Assembly: GCA_024413595.1 (NCBI GenBank) | Contig: JAKSUC010000005.1 | Span: 38,117 to 102,116 of the forward strand | DNA from: Bacteroidales bacterium | GTDB taxonomy: Bacteria; Bacteroidota; Bacteroidia; Bacteroidales; UBA3824 | Length of the DNA stretch: 64,000 bases | Direction of reading: 5' to 3' | Shown: positions 9,901 through 19,303 of the stretch, piece by piece | Position numbering within the stretch: the stretch's first letter is position 1 | Layout of the letters: each line of letters begins with the position of its first letter | Notes under the pieces: generated by a model | Seen by the model: only the letters and a program-made list of their open reading frames with translations | Database searches by the model: none | What the model was told of the DNA's origin: nothing | Position numbers and translations under genes: made by a program

Positions 9901-11647
9901 TAAAAAATTCTTAGCTACATATTTTAAAGGTGAACGATTAAAAGAAATTCAAAACAATATTACACCACAAAAATATAATGAACTTTTTGGAACATTATCA
10001 GAAAAACAAACAGAAATTATAAAAGATGATGATTCTCAATATATTGTAGTTGCAGCAGGTCCTGGAAGTGGAAAAACACGAGTTCTTGTACATAAACTTG
10101 CATCATTACTTCTTTTAGAAGATATAAAACATGAACAACTATTGATGTTAACATTCTCTCGTGCAGCAGCGTTAGAATTTAAACAAAGATTATTTAAATT
10201 GATAGGTAATGCTGCATCTTTTGTAGAAATCAAAACTTTTCATTCTTATTGTTTTGATCTTATTGGTCAGATAGGAAAACTTGAAGATGCAAAAACTGTT
10301 GTAAAAAAAGCTTCTGAAATGATTTTGGCAAAAGAAGTTGAAATTAGTAAGATTACCAAAACTGTTCTTGTTATTGATGAGGCTCAAGATATGGATACTG
10401 ATGAATTTAATTTAGTTGAGTCATTAATCGAAATTAATGATAATTTGAGAATTATAGCAGTTGGAGATGATGACCAAAATATTTATGAATTTAGAGGTTC
10501 TTCTTCAAAGAATTTTCAGCAATTGATAACAAAATACAATGCAAAACAATATGATTTGATTGATAATTATCGCTCAACATTAGAAATTGTTAAAATAGCA
10601 AATACGTTTTCTATGACAATTTCAGATAGAATGAAATCGAGTGAAATTGTTTCTAAATCTAAAGAAAAAGGGAATGTCGTTTTAATTAAACATAACAATT
10701 CAATATTTGAAAATGGTCTTGTTGATGATTTAATAAAAAATTATAAAACAGGAAGTTGTTGTGTATTAACAAGTACTAATCAAGAAGCATTAACTTTTCT
10801 TGGAATTCTTAATCATAAGAAAATTAAAGCGAAACTTATTCAGTCTAACGATAGTTTTGATTTATATAATATTGTCGAATTAAGATTCTTTATGAAAGCA
10901 ATTTCAAAACATTCTTCATCTCCTAAAATTAGTGATTCTCTTTGGGAATATTGTAAAAAAGAATTGATTGAAAAATATTCAAATAGTAAATGTATAAATT
11001 TAATAATAAGTATTTTAGATGCTTTTGAATTAAATTATAAATATAAATATTTGTCAGATTTGAATACATTTTTACATGAATCAAAACTTGAAGATTTTTT
11101 AAAAACAGAACAATCAACAATAATGATTTCTACAATTCATAAGTCTAAAGGTCGTGAATTTGATAATGTTTATATGTATTTGAATAATACACAAATAAAT
11201 AACGATGAAGATAAGCGAAGACTTTATGTAGGAATGACACGTACAAAATCACAGCTTCACATTCATTATAATTTAGACAATCTTGATTTTCTGAGAAATT
11301 CAGCAACTGAATTATATAATGACAACAATATTTATGAAAAACCTGCCGAGTTGATTGTTGACTTAACACATAAGGATATTGCATTGGGATTTTTTAAGGA
11401 TAAAAAGCAAAATATTCTTAAATTATTAAGTGGTCAAGAATTAGAAATTTATCAAGATATGTTGTTGTATAACAATATGCCTGTTTTAAAATTTTCAAAA
11501 TTATTTTCATCAAAACTTATAGAATATAAAAATATTGGATATAAACCATCAAAAGCTATCATTAAATTTATACTTTCATGGTTTTGTGACGATGATAATC
11601 AAGAATATGCAATTATTTTACCACGATTGATTTTTGATAAGATATAA
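6911..11647 (+). CDS. DEDD exonuclease - RecQ helicase - UvrD/Rep helicase triple fusion
   Basis: Giant DNA-processing enzyme, 1578 residues. Domains in order: (1) DnaQ/RNase T-like exonuclease, residues 1 to about 190, with FVDLEVNP as ExoI, FICGHNIINHDSKYF as ExoII and a later Asp-bearing stretch NNPLNDSIKA; (2) a small Cys cluster C225-x2-C228-x2-C231 that may bind metal; (3) RecQ-type SF2 helicase with Walker A TGGGKS near 278, DEAH at 380-383 and QEAGRAGRNP near 567, then winged-helix-like segments to about 900; (4) UvrD/Rep SF1 helicase with Walker A GPGSGKT near 1050, DEAQ near 1156, STIHKSKGREFD near 1405 and RRLYVGMTR near 1436. All ATPase motifs look intact. Similar RecQ-UvrD proteins are usually annotated only as RecQ family helicases in Bacteroidota. 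A role in repair, recombination or anti-phage defence is inference. It stands alone between two promoters. Confidence 0.88.
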   Translation: MQKVVFVDLEVNPQNNNVLDFGIINSEGISLHNGQKTDFQNFIKDYDFICGHNIINHDSKYFDILANQCLIDTLYFSPLLFAEKPYHNLLKDDKIISDELNNPLNDSIKAQNLFYDEINAFKNLDEYFRQILINLLYDIPEFYGFFKFLECKKNGNTYNLLIDNLKEELCINAPLNQIIENNPIELAYTLAIISTKDRYSIIPHWVHKKFPLVETIIRILRNTPCNNCEYCRNMLNPHIHLKNIFGYDDFRKYEGEPLQELAVKSAVNNKSLLAIFPTGGGKSLTFQLPALIAGITERALTVVISPLQSLMKDQVDNLEKRGIVDAVTINGLLNPIERQEAIERVENGIATLLYISPESLRSKTIEKLFLSRQIARFVIDEAHCFSAWGQDFRVDYLYIGDYIKELCIKKGVNQIPVSCFTATAKQKVVSDIKDYFKEKLNIDLELYSSNATRTNLHYQVLFKETEDEKYATLRDLITTKNCPTIVYVSRTKRTLQLAEKLCSDGIKALAFNGKMESKEKQKNQDDFINDKVQVMVATSAFGMGVDKSNVKLVVHFDISDSLENYVQEAGRAGRNPSLEAECYVLYNDSDLDKHFILNNQTKLSLSEINQIWKAIKNLTRRRSKICSSALEIAREAGWDDEVGDIETRVKTALQALENAGYIQRGKNSPHVYATSILVKNFDEASKKIDSSSLFYDKDLKDKAKRVIKSLISSKYIANAGNQEAESRVDYIADILGIEKRDVISVVETMRQEKILKDDRDISAYIDNPKDSHKTLKIFKDLDAFLLDNLKEDGICVNLKQLNENAEKLGLKSNIKSIKTILLFWKIKSYIKLSQDSTDSVIIEMELPLSLLREKQNKMFSVASYIVNFLIERYSVSTKNEDNLILFSIIELLNGYNSSLYRDSEIDIYDIEEALLFLAKINSMKIEGGFIVLYMGLNIDRLNKNNRQQYTKEDYKQLNEFYQHKIQQIHIVGEFANMMVKNYDSALKFVKDYFQLDYKKFLATYFKGERLKEIQNNITPQKYNELFGTLSEKQTEIIKDDDSQYIVVAAGPGSGKTRVLVHKLASLLLLEDIKHEQLLMLTFSRAAALEFKQRLFKLIGNAASFVEIKTFHSYCFDLIGQIGKLEDAKTVVKKASEMILAKEVEISKITKTVLVIDEAQDMDTDEFNLVESLIEINDNLRIIAVGDDDQNIYEFRGSSSKNFQQLITKYNAKQYDLIDNYRSTLEIVKIANTFSMTISDRMKSSEIVSKSKEKGNVVLIKHNNSIFENGLVDDLIKNYKTGSCCVLTSTNQEALTFLGILNHKKIKAKLIQSNDSFDLYNIVELRFFMKAISKHSSSPKISDSLWEYCKKELIEKYSNSKCINLIISILDAFELNYKYKYLSDLNTFLHESKLEDFLKTEQSTIMISTIHKSKGREFDNVYMYLNNTQINNDEDKRRLYVGMTRTKSQLHIHYNLDNLDFLRNSATELYNDNNIYEKPAELIVDLTHKDIALGFFKDKKQNILKLLSGQELEIYQDMLLYNNMPVLKFSKLFSSKLIEYKNIGYKPSKAIIKFILSWFCDDDNQEYAIILPRLIFDKI

Positions 11648-11672
11648 TTTTTAGATACTCAACAATTTAATA

Positions 11673-11680
11673 TAAATTTG
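11673..11680 (+). promoter_or_regulatory. Bacteroidota -7 box of the BspA-like gene
   Basis: TAAATTTG within TATAAATTTGCG is a textbook -7 element. It covers the TTG at 11678, which therefore cannot be the start codon; the ATG at 11711 is used. Confidence 0.7.
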
Positions 11681-11710
11681 CGTTTAATACAAAAAATAAT
11701 ATTAAAAACT

Positions 11711-14700
11711 ATGGAAATAAGATTAAAAAGCATATTATTAATATTGTTTGTAACATTTTATTCAAACATATTTGCTCAAGAAAGAAACTATACAAGTGGT
11801 GATTTATCATACATTTTAAATGATTTAACAAAAACTGCTGTAGTAGTAAAAAATGCTAATACATTGGGTATTGTTAATATTCCAACAACAATAATATACA
11901 ATGATATTACCTATTCTGTAACATCAATTGGAGATAATGTTTTTTATGGAGATAAAAACATTTCATCCATAAATATTCCAGAATCAATTGTTTCAATAGG
12001 AGAAAATGCTTTTTGTAATTGTTCTTCATTGTCACAAATTTCGTTTCCTTCAAATTTGAAAGAAATAAAGAAAAATGCTTTTAATAATTGTATAGAATTA
12101 AAAACTATTTCGTTACCAGAAAATATCGAAAAAATTGGAGAATATTGTTTCGCAAATTGTACTGGATTAACAAAATTTACAATTCCATCAAAAATCACAG
12201 AAATAGAAAAAGGAATGTTTTATGGTTGTAAAAATCTTTCTGAAGTTAATTTTCATGATAATGTGACAATAATTGGCGAATCTGTTTTCACAAAATGTGG
12301 TTTAACTTCAATAAAATTACCTGCAAGTATAACTACTATTTCTGCAAGTTCATTTTCATTATTATCAAAATTAACCTCTGTAACAATTCCTGAAAATGTT
12401 CAATCGATTGGATCACAAGCATTTTATGGATGTGGGTATTTGTCTAAAATTATTATTGAATCAGGTAATTTAAAACTAAGTTCAGAAGTTTTTGATGCTA
12501 TTGACAATAGTTGTAAAATTTATGTTCCTGACAATAGACTTACTTATTACTCAGAAGCAACAGATTGGAAACCTTACAAATCTATTCTTTTGTCGATTTC
12601 ATCTTTGTCTGATATAATAACTATTAGCCAATTAAATTACCAAATAATAGATAAAGTAAATAAGACTGTAAAATTAGTAGGATTTGCTTCAATGTCAGAA
12701 AATGTTGAAATACCAGAAACAATACAAATAGAAAATGTTGCTTATACAGTTGTTGCCATTGGTACACATGCTTTTGATGGCAATAAAGGATTAATATCAA
12801 TAACAATTCCAGCAACAATCAAAAATATTGCAGATAATGCATTTTTTAATTGTTCAAATCTAAATAGTGTAACTTTTTTATGTAATATTTCAGCAATTCG
12901 ACAACAAACATTTAGTGGATGTAGTTCATTAACAGAAATTATATTGCCTAAATCTTTAAATATAATAGAAAAAGGAGCTTTTAATAATTGTATTTCTTTA
13001 AAAAATATAGAAATACCATCTTCAGTAACATCTATTAGTAATAATTTGTTTGAAGGTTGTGAAAATCTTGAATCTATATCTATGCCAAATACAATTACAT
13101 ATTTAGGAGACAATGCTTTTTATAATTGTCAGAAATTAAAAACTATTACAATACCTTCTTCCACAAAAACAATTGGAGCAAATTCTTTTTATAATTGTAT
13201 ATTAATTGAAAAAATTCAAATTCCACAATATGTAGAATCAATATCAGACAATGCCTTTAATGGCTGTTCATTATTAAACGAAATAATAGTTTTAGCACAA
13301 AATACAACATTAGGGAAAAATGTTTTTGAAAATTTACCAGAAGAATTTTCTATAACAGTTCCTATTTCAAGATATAGTGGATACAAATCTGCTACAAATT
13401 GGAAAAATTATGCATCTCATATCAAAGCTAACGGTTCTCAGTCTGATTTATATTTAGTTGATGGATTATATTATGAAATAATTGATAATACATTACAAAC
13501 TGTAAAATTAGTAGGATTTGATACAGAGGTTGAAGATATTGAACTGCCTGAAAAAGTTACAATAAATGATAAAGATTATACATTAGTGTATATATCAGGA
13601 AATACTTTTGAAGGAACAACAATAATAAAATCCATAAAAGTTTCAGAAACAGTATCCGAAATAAGTGAAACTGCATTTGATGGAATGCCTGAAAATGTTG
13701 TTATTAATGTTTATGAAACAAAATATCCGTATTATTGTGCAGATCCAAATTGGGCAAAATATTTATCACAATTAAATGTTATTGCTTCTATTAAAGAATT
13801 TGTTGATAATGGGTTAAAATATAGAGTTGTTGGAACAGAAAAAAAGGATGTGTATATTTATGGTTTTGATAATAATATTCCTTCTGATTTAACAATAAAT
13901 CAGGTAGTTAATTATAAAGAAAAACAATATTCTATAATCGGAATTGATATAAATGGACTAAAAGGTTGTACAAAATTAGTATCTGTAACAATACCCAATA
14001 ATATTGTTTTTATTGGAGATGCTTCATTTTCAGGATGTAGTTCATTAACAACAATAAAATTTCCTTCAAATATAACAGCATTACCTGATAGTATGTTTTG
14101 TGGATGTGAATCTTTAACTTCAATAAATATTCCATCAACAATTTCATCATTAGGAGATTATGTATTTGCAAATTGCAAAAAATTAACATCGCTTGAATTA
14201 CCAAATACTATAACATCAATTGGTAAATTTGCTTTTTTGGGATGTATAAAACTCAAAAAAGTAAATATTCCAAATAATATAGTTGAAATTTTAGAAGGGA
14301 CATGTCAAAATTGTTACTTATTAGACACAATTATTTTTCCTCAAAATTTAGTTATAATTGGAAATAAAGCATTTAATAATTGTAAACAGATTAAAGCTGT
14401 TGAAATACCAGAAAAAGTAACATCTATTGGAAATGAAGCTTTTAGTGGATGTGAAAATCTTAAATTGATTTTGGTTTATGGCGAAAATACAACTTTAGGA
14501 AGTAATGCTTTATTAAATTTGCCAGTTCCTTTTACAATTTATGTACTTGAAAGTTTACTTGAAAGTTATAAATCAGCAACTAATTGGAGTGATTTTGCTA
14601 AATATATTAAACCTTTGAAATATTCAGGTTCAAGCTTCTTATATAATGGTATATATTATAGAATAACCGATTTTGAAAACAATGAAGTTCAAATATTCGG

Positions 14701-17008
14701 CTATGAGTCAGCTAGTTCTAAATTAACGATTCCTGAAAAAGTTACTTATCAAGATAAAGAATATACAGTTACTTCAATTTGTGAAAATGCTTTTGAAAAT
14801 TGTGTAATACCAACTTCAATAACATTGCCTCAATCAATAAAATATATTGGAAAAAAAGCATTTTATGGATGTACAAAACTCACAACAATTAATATTCCTG
14901 AAAACGTTTCTGAAATTTTAGAAAATACTTTTTCTGAATGTTATCAATTGAAAGAAATTACAATTCCTTCAAATGTTAAATCAATTGGAAACTATGCTTT
15001 TGCAAATTGTAAAATGTTACGAACTGCTCGTATTCCAAATAGTTTAACATATATTTCATTAGGAACATTTCAAGGTTGTCATAAACTTAATAGCATAAAT
15101 ATTCCCGAAAAATTGGATTCTATTGCTAATAATGCTTTTACAGATTGTCATGCGTTAAAAGAACTAGTTTTTTCAGATTCTGTAAGAATTATTGGTCAAT
15201 ATGCTTTTTCAAATTGTACTAGTTTAACTTTAATTCATTTTCCTAAAAAAATAGAAAAACTTGATATTGAGTCTTTTTCAGGATGTTTAATCATAGAAAA
15301 AATTATTGTAGAATCTCCAAATTTAGCTTTAGAAGACAATGTTTTTAAAGATTGTCCAAGCAATATGATAATTTATGTTCCAAATACAAATTATCAAACA
15401 TATATTTCTGCTAAAGATTGGTCTTCTTATAAAAATATTATAAAACCATTTTATTATGCTGATATTTTAACAGATTTTGGATGTACTGCAAGTGAACAAA
15501 ATTCTATTATTTTAAATAATTCAATAACCTTTTCAGTTGAATCAGATTTTTCAATTCAAGTATTTGTTAATGGAATAGATGTAACCAATCAATTAACCGT
15601 AGAATACAATAATTATACATTACAATTAACAGATTTAGAATCATTAAAAACAATTTATGCCGAAACAACATTAAATACAAAAGATGGAAATGTTTATAAA
15701 ATTTCAAAACCAAGTCAATTATATTGGTTTTTAGAATATATAAGTAAAGGTGGTGAATATCAAAAAGCTAATGCAGAACTAATTACAGATATTGTTGTTA
15801 ACGATAAGTTGAATCAAAAAGTAGCAGTTAATGCGTTTGAAGATGTTACACAGTGGTATCCTATTAATAAAAAAACGAATAATAGAAATTCTTGTTTTGC
15901 TGGAACATTTGATGGAAATGGACATGTAATTAAAGGACTTTATTTAGAAGATTCAACATTAAATAATGCAGGACTTTTTCAACAATTAACAGGAACAATT
16001 AAAAATTTAGCACTTGAAGATGTTTATATTAATGCTTCTAAAAATGTCGGTGTTATTTGTGGTAAAAATAATGGAACAATTTCAAATTGTAGCGTTGATG
16101 TTAATATTTTTGGTGGCGAAAATGTTGGAGCAATTGCAGGATATAATGAAAATGGAACAATTTCAAATTGCTTTGTAAAAGGAAATATCTCTGGTAATAA
16201 TAATGTTGGAGCTGTATGTGGAAATAATTCTGGTAAAATATCTGAATGTATTTCTTCTGCTACAATAAATTGTGAAAAAACTGCTGGAAATATTTGTGGT
16301 ACAAGTAGTGGTAACATTTCTAATGCTTTTTATTTAGATTATAAATCTTCGCTAAAAGCAATTAGTGGTGTAAATGATACTAATAATGTAAGAAGAATTT
16401 CTTTTATTGAATTATGTAGTTCTTCTCTTCCTCAAGGTTTTAGTGATGAAATTTGGACTGCAGGAACAACAAAATCAGTTTCTAATTTAGTTGAAATGTA
16501 TTCACTATATCTTTCAAAAATAGGGGATAGGCATCAATTATTTTTGTCAGCTGAAGCAAAAATTGAACAATTTACAAAAACATATTTTACTGGTCGTAAT
16601 TTAATTAAAGATGGAGTTTTAACTATTGAATACGAAAATTATACAAAAGATGTATTTAATATTTCAGATTCTTTAATAATAATAACATCTCCAAATATGT
16701 ATGAAGCAGGAAAAGCTAATGTTTATGGAAAAATATTTGATTTAGAATTTATTTATAGTATTTATTTAAATTTAGATCCAACCGTAGGTGTTTTAGACAT
16801 TAAAGATGAATATAATATTAATGTTTGGGGATATGATAAAACAATTTTTATAGAAAATGCAGAAAACTTTGATGTGTATATTTCAAATTTGTCTGGACAA
16901 ATTATTAAACAAGTAAAAATTCAAAATTATTTAGAAGAAATAAAATTATCAAAAGGAGGAATTTATATAGTTAGAATTAAAAATAAAAAATATAAAATTG
17001 TAATATAA
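11711..17008 (+). CDS. BspA-like leucine-rich-repeat surface protein with GLUG repeats and C-terminal sorting domain
   Basis: Secreted surface protein of 1765 residues. The start at 11711 gives a clean signal peptide, MEIRLKSILLILFVTFYSN, ending near AQ. More than 20 LRR_5 (BspA/Treponema pallidum type) repeats of about 23 residues follow, of the form AFxxCxxLxxIxIPxxVxxIG. They are arranged in five cassettes, each opened by a beta segment such as YEIIDNTLQTVKLVGF and closed by a cap such as YKSATNWKNY (near 12544, 13383, 13730, 14568 and 15408). After about residue 1400 come GLUG motifs (NVGAIAGYNENGTISNC and relatives). The last 80 residues resemble a type IX secretion C-terminal domain (VYISNLSGQIIKQ, GGIYIVRIKNKKYKIVI). 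Family role: adhesion to host or other cells. It is monocistronic. Confidence 0.9.
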   Translation: MEIRLKSILLILFVTFYSNIFAQERNYTSGDLSYILNDLTKTAVVVKNANTLGIVNIPTTIIYNDITYSVTSIGDNVFYGDKNISSINIPESIVSIGENAFCNCSSLSQISFPSNLKEIKKNAFNNCIELKTISLPENIEKIGEYCFANCTGLTKFTIPSKITEIEKGMFYGCKNLSEVNFHDNVTIIGESVFTKCGLTSIKLPASITTISASSFSLLSKLTSVTIPENVQSIGSQAFYGCGYLSKIIIESGNLKLSSEVFDAIDNSCKIYVPDNRLTYYSEATDWKPYKSILLSISSLSDIITISQLNYQIIDKVNKTVKLVGFASMSENVEIPETIQIENVAYTVVAIGTHAFDGNKGLISITIPATIKNIADNAFFNCSNLNSVTFLCNISAIRQQTFSGCSSLTEIILPKSLNIIEKGAFNNCISLKNIEIPSSVTSISNNLFEGCENLESISMPNTITYLGDNAFYNCQKLKTITIPSSTKTIGANSFYNCILIEKIQIPQYVESISDNAFNGCSLLNEIIVLAQNTTLGKNVFENLPEEFSITVPISRYSGYKSATNWKNYASHIKANGSQSDLYLVDGLYYEIIDNTLQTVKLVGFDTEVEDIELPEKVTINDKDYTLVYISGNTFEGTTIIKSIKVSETVSEISETAFDGMPENVVINVYETKYPYYCADPNWAKYLSQLNVIASIKEFVDNGLKYRVVGTEKKDVYIYGFDNNIPSDLTINQVVNYKEKQYSIIGIDINGLKGCTKLVSVTIPNNIVFIGDASFSGCSSLTTIKFPSNITALPDSMFCGCESLTSINIPSTISSLGDYVFANCKKLTSLELPNTITSIGKFAFLGCIKLKKVNIPNNIVEILEGTCQNCYLLDTIIFPQNLVIIGNKAFNNCKQIKAVEIPEKVTSIGNEAFSGCENLKLILVYGENTTLGSNALLNLPVPFTIYVLESLLESYKSATNWSDFAKYIKPLKYSGSSFLYNGIYYRITDFENNEVQIFGYESASSKLTIPEKVTYQDKEYTVTSICENAFENCVIPTSITLPQSIKYIGKKAFYGCTKLTTINIPENVSEILENTFSECYQLKEITIPSNVKSIGNYAFANCKMLRTARIPNSLTYISLGTFQGCHKLNSINIPEKLDSIANNAFTDCHALKELVFSDSVRIIGQYAFSNCTSLTLIHFPKKIEKLDIESFSGCLIIEKIIVESPNLALEDNVFKDCPSNMIIYVPNTNYQTYISAKDWSSYKNIIKPFYYADILTDFGCTASEQNSIILNNSITFSVESDFSIQVFVNGIDVTNQLTVEYNNYTLQLTDLESLKTIYAETTLNTKDGNVYKISKPSQLYWFLEYISKGGEYQKANAELITDIVVNDKLNQKVAVNAFEDVTQWYPINKKTNNRNSCFAGTFDGNGHVIKGLYLEDSTLNNAGLFQQLTGTIKNLALEDVYINASKNVGVICGKNNGTISNCSVDVNIFGGENVGAIAGYNENGTISNCFVKGNISGNNNVGAVCGNNSGKISECISSATINCEKTAGNICGTSSGNISNAFYLDYKSSLKAISGVNDTNNVRRISFIELCSSSLPQGFSDEIWTAGTTKSVSNLVEMYSLYLSKIGDRHQLFLSAEAKIEQFTKTYFTGRNLIKDGVLTIEYENYTKDVFNISDSLIIITSPNMYEAGKANVYGKIFDLEFIYSIYLNLDPTVGVLDIKDEYNINVWGYDKTIFIENAENFDVYISNLSGQIIKQVKIQNYLEEIKLSKGGIYIVRIKNKKYKIVI

Positions 17009-17037
17009 TAAAAATTGTTATTATTAAAATATAAATT

Positions 17038-17072
17038 TTCGAAAATGCTATAAATATTATAGCGTTTTCGAA
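17038..17072 (+). terminator. Hairpin after the BspA-like gene
   Basis: TTCGAAAATGCTATA (17038-17052) pairs with TATAGCGTTTTCGAA (17058-17072), with one mismatch and a 5-base loop. No strong T run follows, so termination is likely but not certain. Confidence 0.6.
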
Positions 17073-17094
17073 TATATAAGATTAATAAAAAGAA

Positions 17095-17121
17095 AAGAGC
17101 TGTTATTTTATAACAGCTCTT
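17095..17121 (-). terminator. Terminator of the PspA gene
   Basis: Perfect inverted repeat AAGAGCTGTTA / TAACAGCTCTT with a 5-base loop. On the minus strand it is followed by a T-rich tract, just past the PspA stop. Confidence 0.8.
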
Positions 17122-17143
17122 AATTTATATTATATAAGAAAAA

Positions 17144-18004
17144 TTATTCTTGAGTCATGCTATCGGCTTGTTGTTGAGGAGTTGAAATGTTTTTATCAAC
17201 GCCTTCAGGTTGAGCCATTTGTTGTTTAAGTAAATCTAAATCAGATACTGAAGAATTAGAAATTGCTTTATTGCCTTCAACCTTAGTTTCAATAGCATTT
17301 GCAGAATTCATTTTAGCCTTTAAAGCCATCAATTCAGAAGATGCAGCTAATGATCCGCCTGTACTTTCTAAAGCATTATCAATAGCCATATCATCGCCAA
17401 CTTTATGTTCTGCAATTTCAAGATAAGAGTCTGACAAAGCTTCTTGTTGTTCAACTTTTTCTTTCATTCTTTCAAGCATTGCAATTGTATCAGAAGAGTC
17501 AATACCAGCAAGTTGTTTGTTAACATTTGCTGTTGCTTCACTAACTTTTGCACGAGCTTTCAACATTTTAGCTTCGTTTTTCCATTTTGAAATATTAGTC
17601 TGCAATTTTTTTACAGACTCCTCAAGTTTTGCAACGGCTGCACAATATTTATCGTAGTTTGCTTGTAGAACAGGAATATTCTGTACGTTTTCACTTTTTT
17701 TCTGAAGAGCCATTGTGGCAAGACGATCAGCTTCGCTATTTGATATTACTCCAGACTCTGCTCTTTTTAAGAGCATTATCGCTTTGTTTTCATAATCTGT
17801 AGCGTTTTGTTTTGCTGCATCTAATTCATTTTTTGCACGAACACAAGTTGCTCTTACTTCTGCTAAAGCACGAATACTTTTATCTAAATCAACTTCCATA
17901 TCACGAATTCCCTGTTCTGTCATTTTGATAGGGTCTTCTAATTTTTCGATAGCATCGTTAACTTCAGCCTTTCCTATTCTGAATAATCTCTTGAAAAATC
18001 CCAT
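17144..18004 (-). CDS. PspA/IM30 family protein
   Basis: ESCRT-III-like membrane-maintenance protein of 286 residues. It begins MGFFKRLFRIGKAEVNDAIEKLEDPIKM, the amphipathic helix and DPxK segment typical of PspA/Vipp1, followed by long Ala/Lys/Glu-rich coiled-coil helices to about residue 215 and a low-complexity Gln/Ser tail that includes QQQADSMTQE. These proteins polymerise on the inner face of the cytoplasmic membrane and protect it under stress. No pspF, pspB or pspC neighbours are present, as is usual outside Proteobacteria. It has its own promoter (18051) and terminator (17095). The family call is firm; the trigger is unknown. Confidence 0.9.
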   Translation of the reverse strand: MGFFKRLFRIGKAEVNDAIEKLEDPIKMTEQGIRDMEVDLDKSIRALAEVRATCVRAKNELDAAKQNATDYENKAIMLLKRAESGVISNSEADRLATMALQKKSENVQNIPVLQANYDKYCAAVAKLEESVKKLQTNISKWKNEAKMLKARAKVSEATANVNKQLAGIDSSDTIAMLERMKEKVEQQEALSDSYLEIAEHKVGDDMAIDNALESTGGSLAASSELMALKAKMNSANAIETKVEGNKAISNSSVSDLDLLKQQMAQPEGVDKNISTPQQQADSMTQE

Positions 18005-18050
18005 GTTATATGTTTTTTAAGGTCTTAGTTTTTACTTTATTTTATTTTCA

Positions 18051-18058
18051 CAAATATA
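18051..18058 (-). promoter_or_regulatory. -7 box of the PspA gene
   Basis: CAAATATA on the plus strand reads TATATTTG on the minus strand, 46 bases before the ATG. Confidence 0.6.
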
Positions 18059-18122
18059 ACAAAAAAAGTGTAATTGCAAATAATATCGATTATTTTTTTT
18101 TATTTGTAATGATTTTTTTTTT

Positions 18123-19127
18123 TTATTTTGAATACAACAAATTACATCCTCGAATATCTGAATTATCTATTCGTCCTAAAACTTCAAATGTATTATCTGT
18201 ATGTTTTATTCCTAAGTCTTTGGTTTCTATAAAACTACATGAATAAATATTTGCTAAATCTATAACATTTATTCCTCCGGCAACATTATTGTCTACTAAT
18301 AGAAATGGATCTGTTGACTCTCGTATCAAAATTTTCATTGTTGACGAAGTTTGATAAATGCCATCTCCTTTTGAATATGCTTGTGATAATAATTCTGTCA
18401 TTCCGTATTCTGAATGTATTTTTTTTAATCCAAGATTTGTTGTTAATATTTGATGAACTTGTTGTCGTACAATTTCTTTTTTGCGTCCTTTCATTCCTCC
18501 TGTTTCCATTACAATTAAATTATCTCCAAATTCGTTTTTAAATTGTTCTGCAAAATCGAGTAGCGCAAAGGTTACACCTATTAATATTACTTTATGTTTT
18601 TTTTGTATTTCTTCTTTTATTTGAGTTTCAAGTTGTTGAAAATTATATAAATAAAATCCATCTGTTCCATTTTTCGACTCTTCCATTAGTTTTTGAGCCA
18701 TAACTACAAGTGATGAACCTGTTCGTTCTAAATATGCTGGTAATAATGCTAATATTCTATATTGTTGAATATCTCCATAAAATTCTTGAAATCCTTTTTT
18801 TAAACTTCTATAATAAATGTCCAAATTTTTAACATAATGTCTGCTTGTGTTAATACCAGTTGTTCCGCTACTTGTAAATACTGTTTCACATTGTTGTGGG
18901 GTTATATTTCCTGTTAATATTGTATGACTTTTAAAAAATTCTATTGGCATAAATGGTATTTGTTCAATAGAATTGATTTCGCTAATATTTTTGTTGAGAT
19001 ATTTTAAATATTGTGAATATACTTGATTGTTTTGTGATTGATATTTAAAAACTTTTAATGCTGTTTTTTCAAAATCAGAATTTGAATTTATAGAAAAAAT
19101 TTCTTCAATTAACGACCTAATATCCAT
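18123..19127 (-). CDS. LuxE-like acyl-protein synthetase / AMP-dependent ligase
   Basis: Adenylate-forming enzyme of 334 residues of the LuxE/PaaK-like type, which activates a carboxylic acid with ATP and passes it to a thiol or protein. The phosphate loop is FTSSGTTGINTSRHY near residue 85-100. The later A-motif is SEYGMTELLSQAYSKGDG near 238-255, and a C-terminal LGRIDNSDIRGCNL replaces the usual hinge; the large mobile C-terminal lid of full ligases is missing, as in LuxE. It is predicted to be cytoplasmic. There are no lux or fatty-acid reductase genes beside it. In Bacteroidota this family is common and its substrate is unknown, so the ligase chemistry is family knowledge and the specific role is open. 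Confidence 0.82.
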   Translation of the reverse strand: MDIRSLIEEIFSINSNSDFEKTALKVFKYQSQNNQVYSQYLKYLNKNISEINSIEQIPFMPIEFFKSHTILTGNITPQQCETVFTSSGTTGINTSRHYVKNLDIYYRSLKKGFQEFYGDIQQYRILALLPAYLERTGSSLVVMAQKLMEESKNGTDGFYLYNFQQLETQIKEEIQKKHKVILIGVTFALLDFAEQFKNEFGDNLIVMETGGMKGRKKEIVRQQVHQILTTNLGLKKIHSEYGMTELLSQAYSKGDGIYQTSSTMKILIRESTDPFLLVDNNVAGGINVIDLANIYSCSFIETKDLGIKHTDNTFEVLGRIDNSDIRGCNLLYSK

Positions 19128-19180
19128 ATATATAAGAATTAATAATAAATAATTTAGAGCGAATATTAAAAAAAATTATA

Positions 19181-19230
19181 ACCGAGTACATTATAATGAT
19201 ATTTAATATTAAAAATGTACTCGGTTTTTT
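19181..19230 (-). terminator. Terminator between parC and the LuxE-like gene (symmetrical)
   Basis: Perfect ACCGAGTACA (19181-19190) / TGTACTCGGT (19216-19225) with a 25-base AT-rich loop. T-rich tracts flank it on both strands. On the minus strand it would end the parC transcript before the next gene. Confidence 0.75.
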
Positions 19231-19303
19231 ATAAATAATTTCGTCAAAATAATCTCATAATTTGTTTGATATGATATTTCGACGATTTTAAAAATCTTAT
19301 TAA

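Noticed and set aside
11678..11710. TTG at 11678 as start of the BspA-like protein
   Set aside because: It lies inside a consensus -7 box, and the ATG at 11711 gives a clean signal peptide.
18123..19127. Bioluminescence lux operon
   Set aside because: Only the LuxE-like ligase is present, with no luxA, luxB, luxC or luxD.
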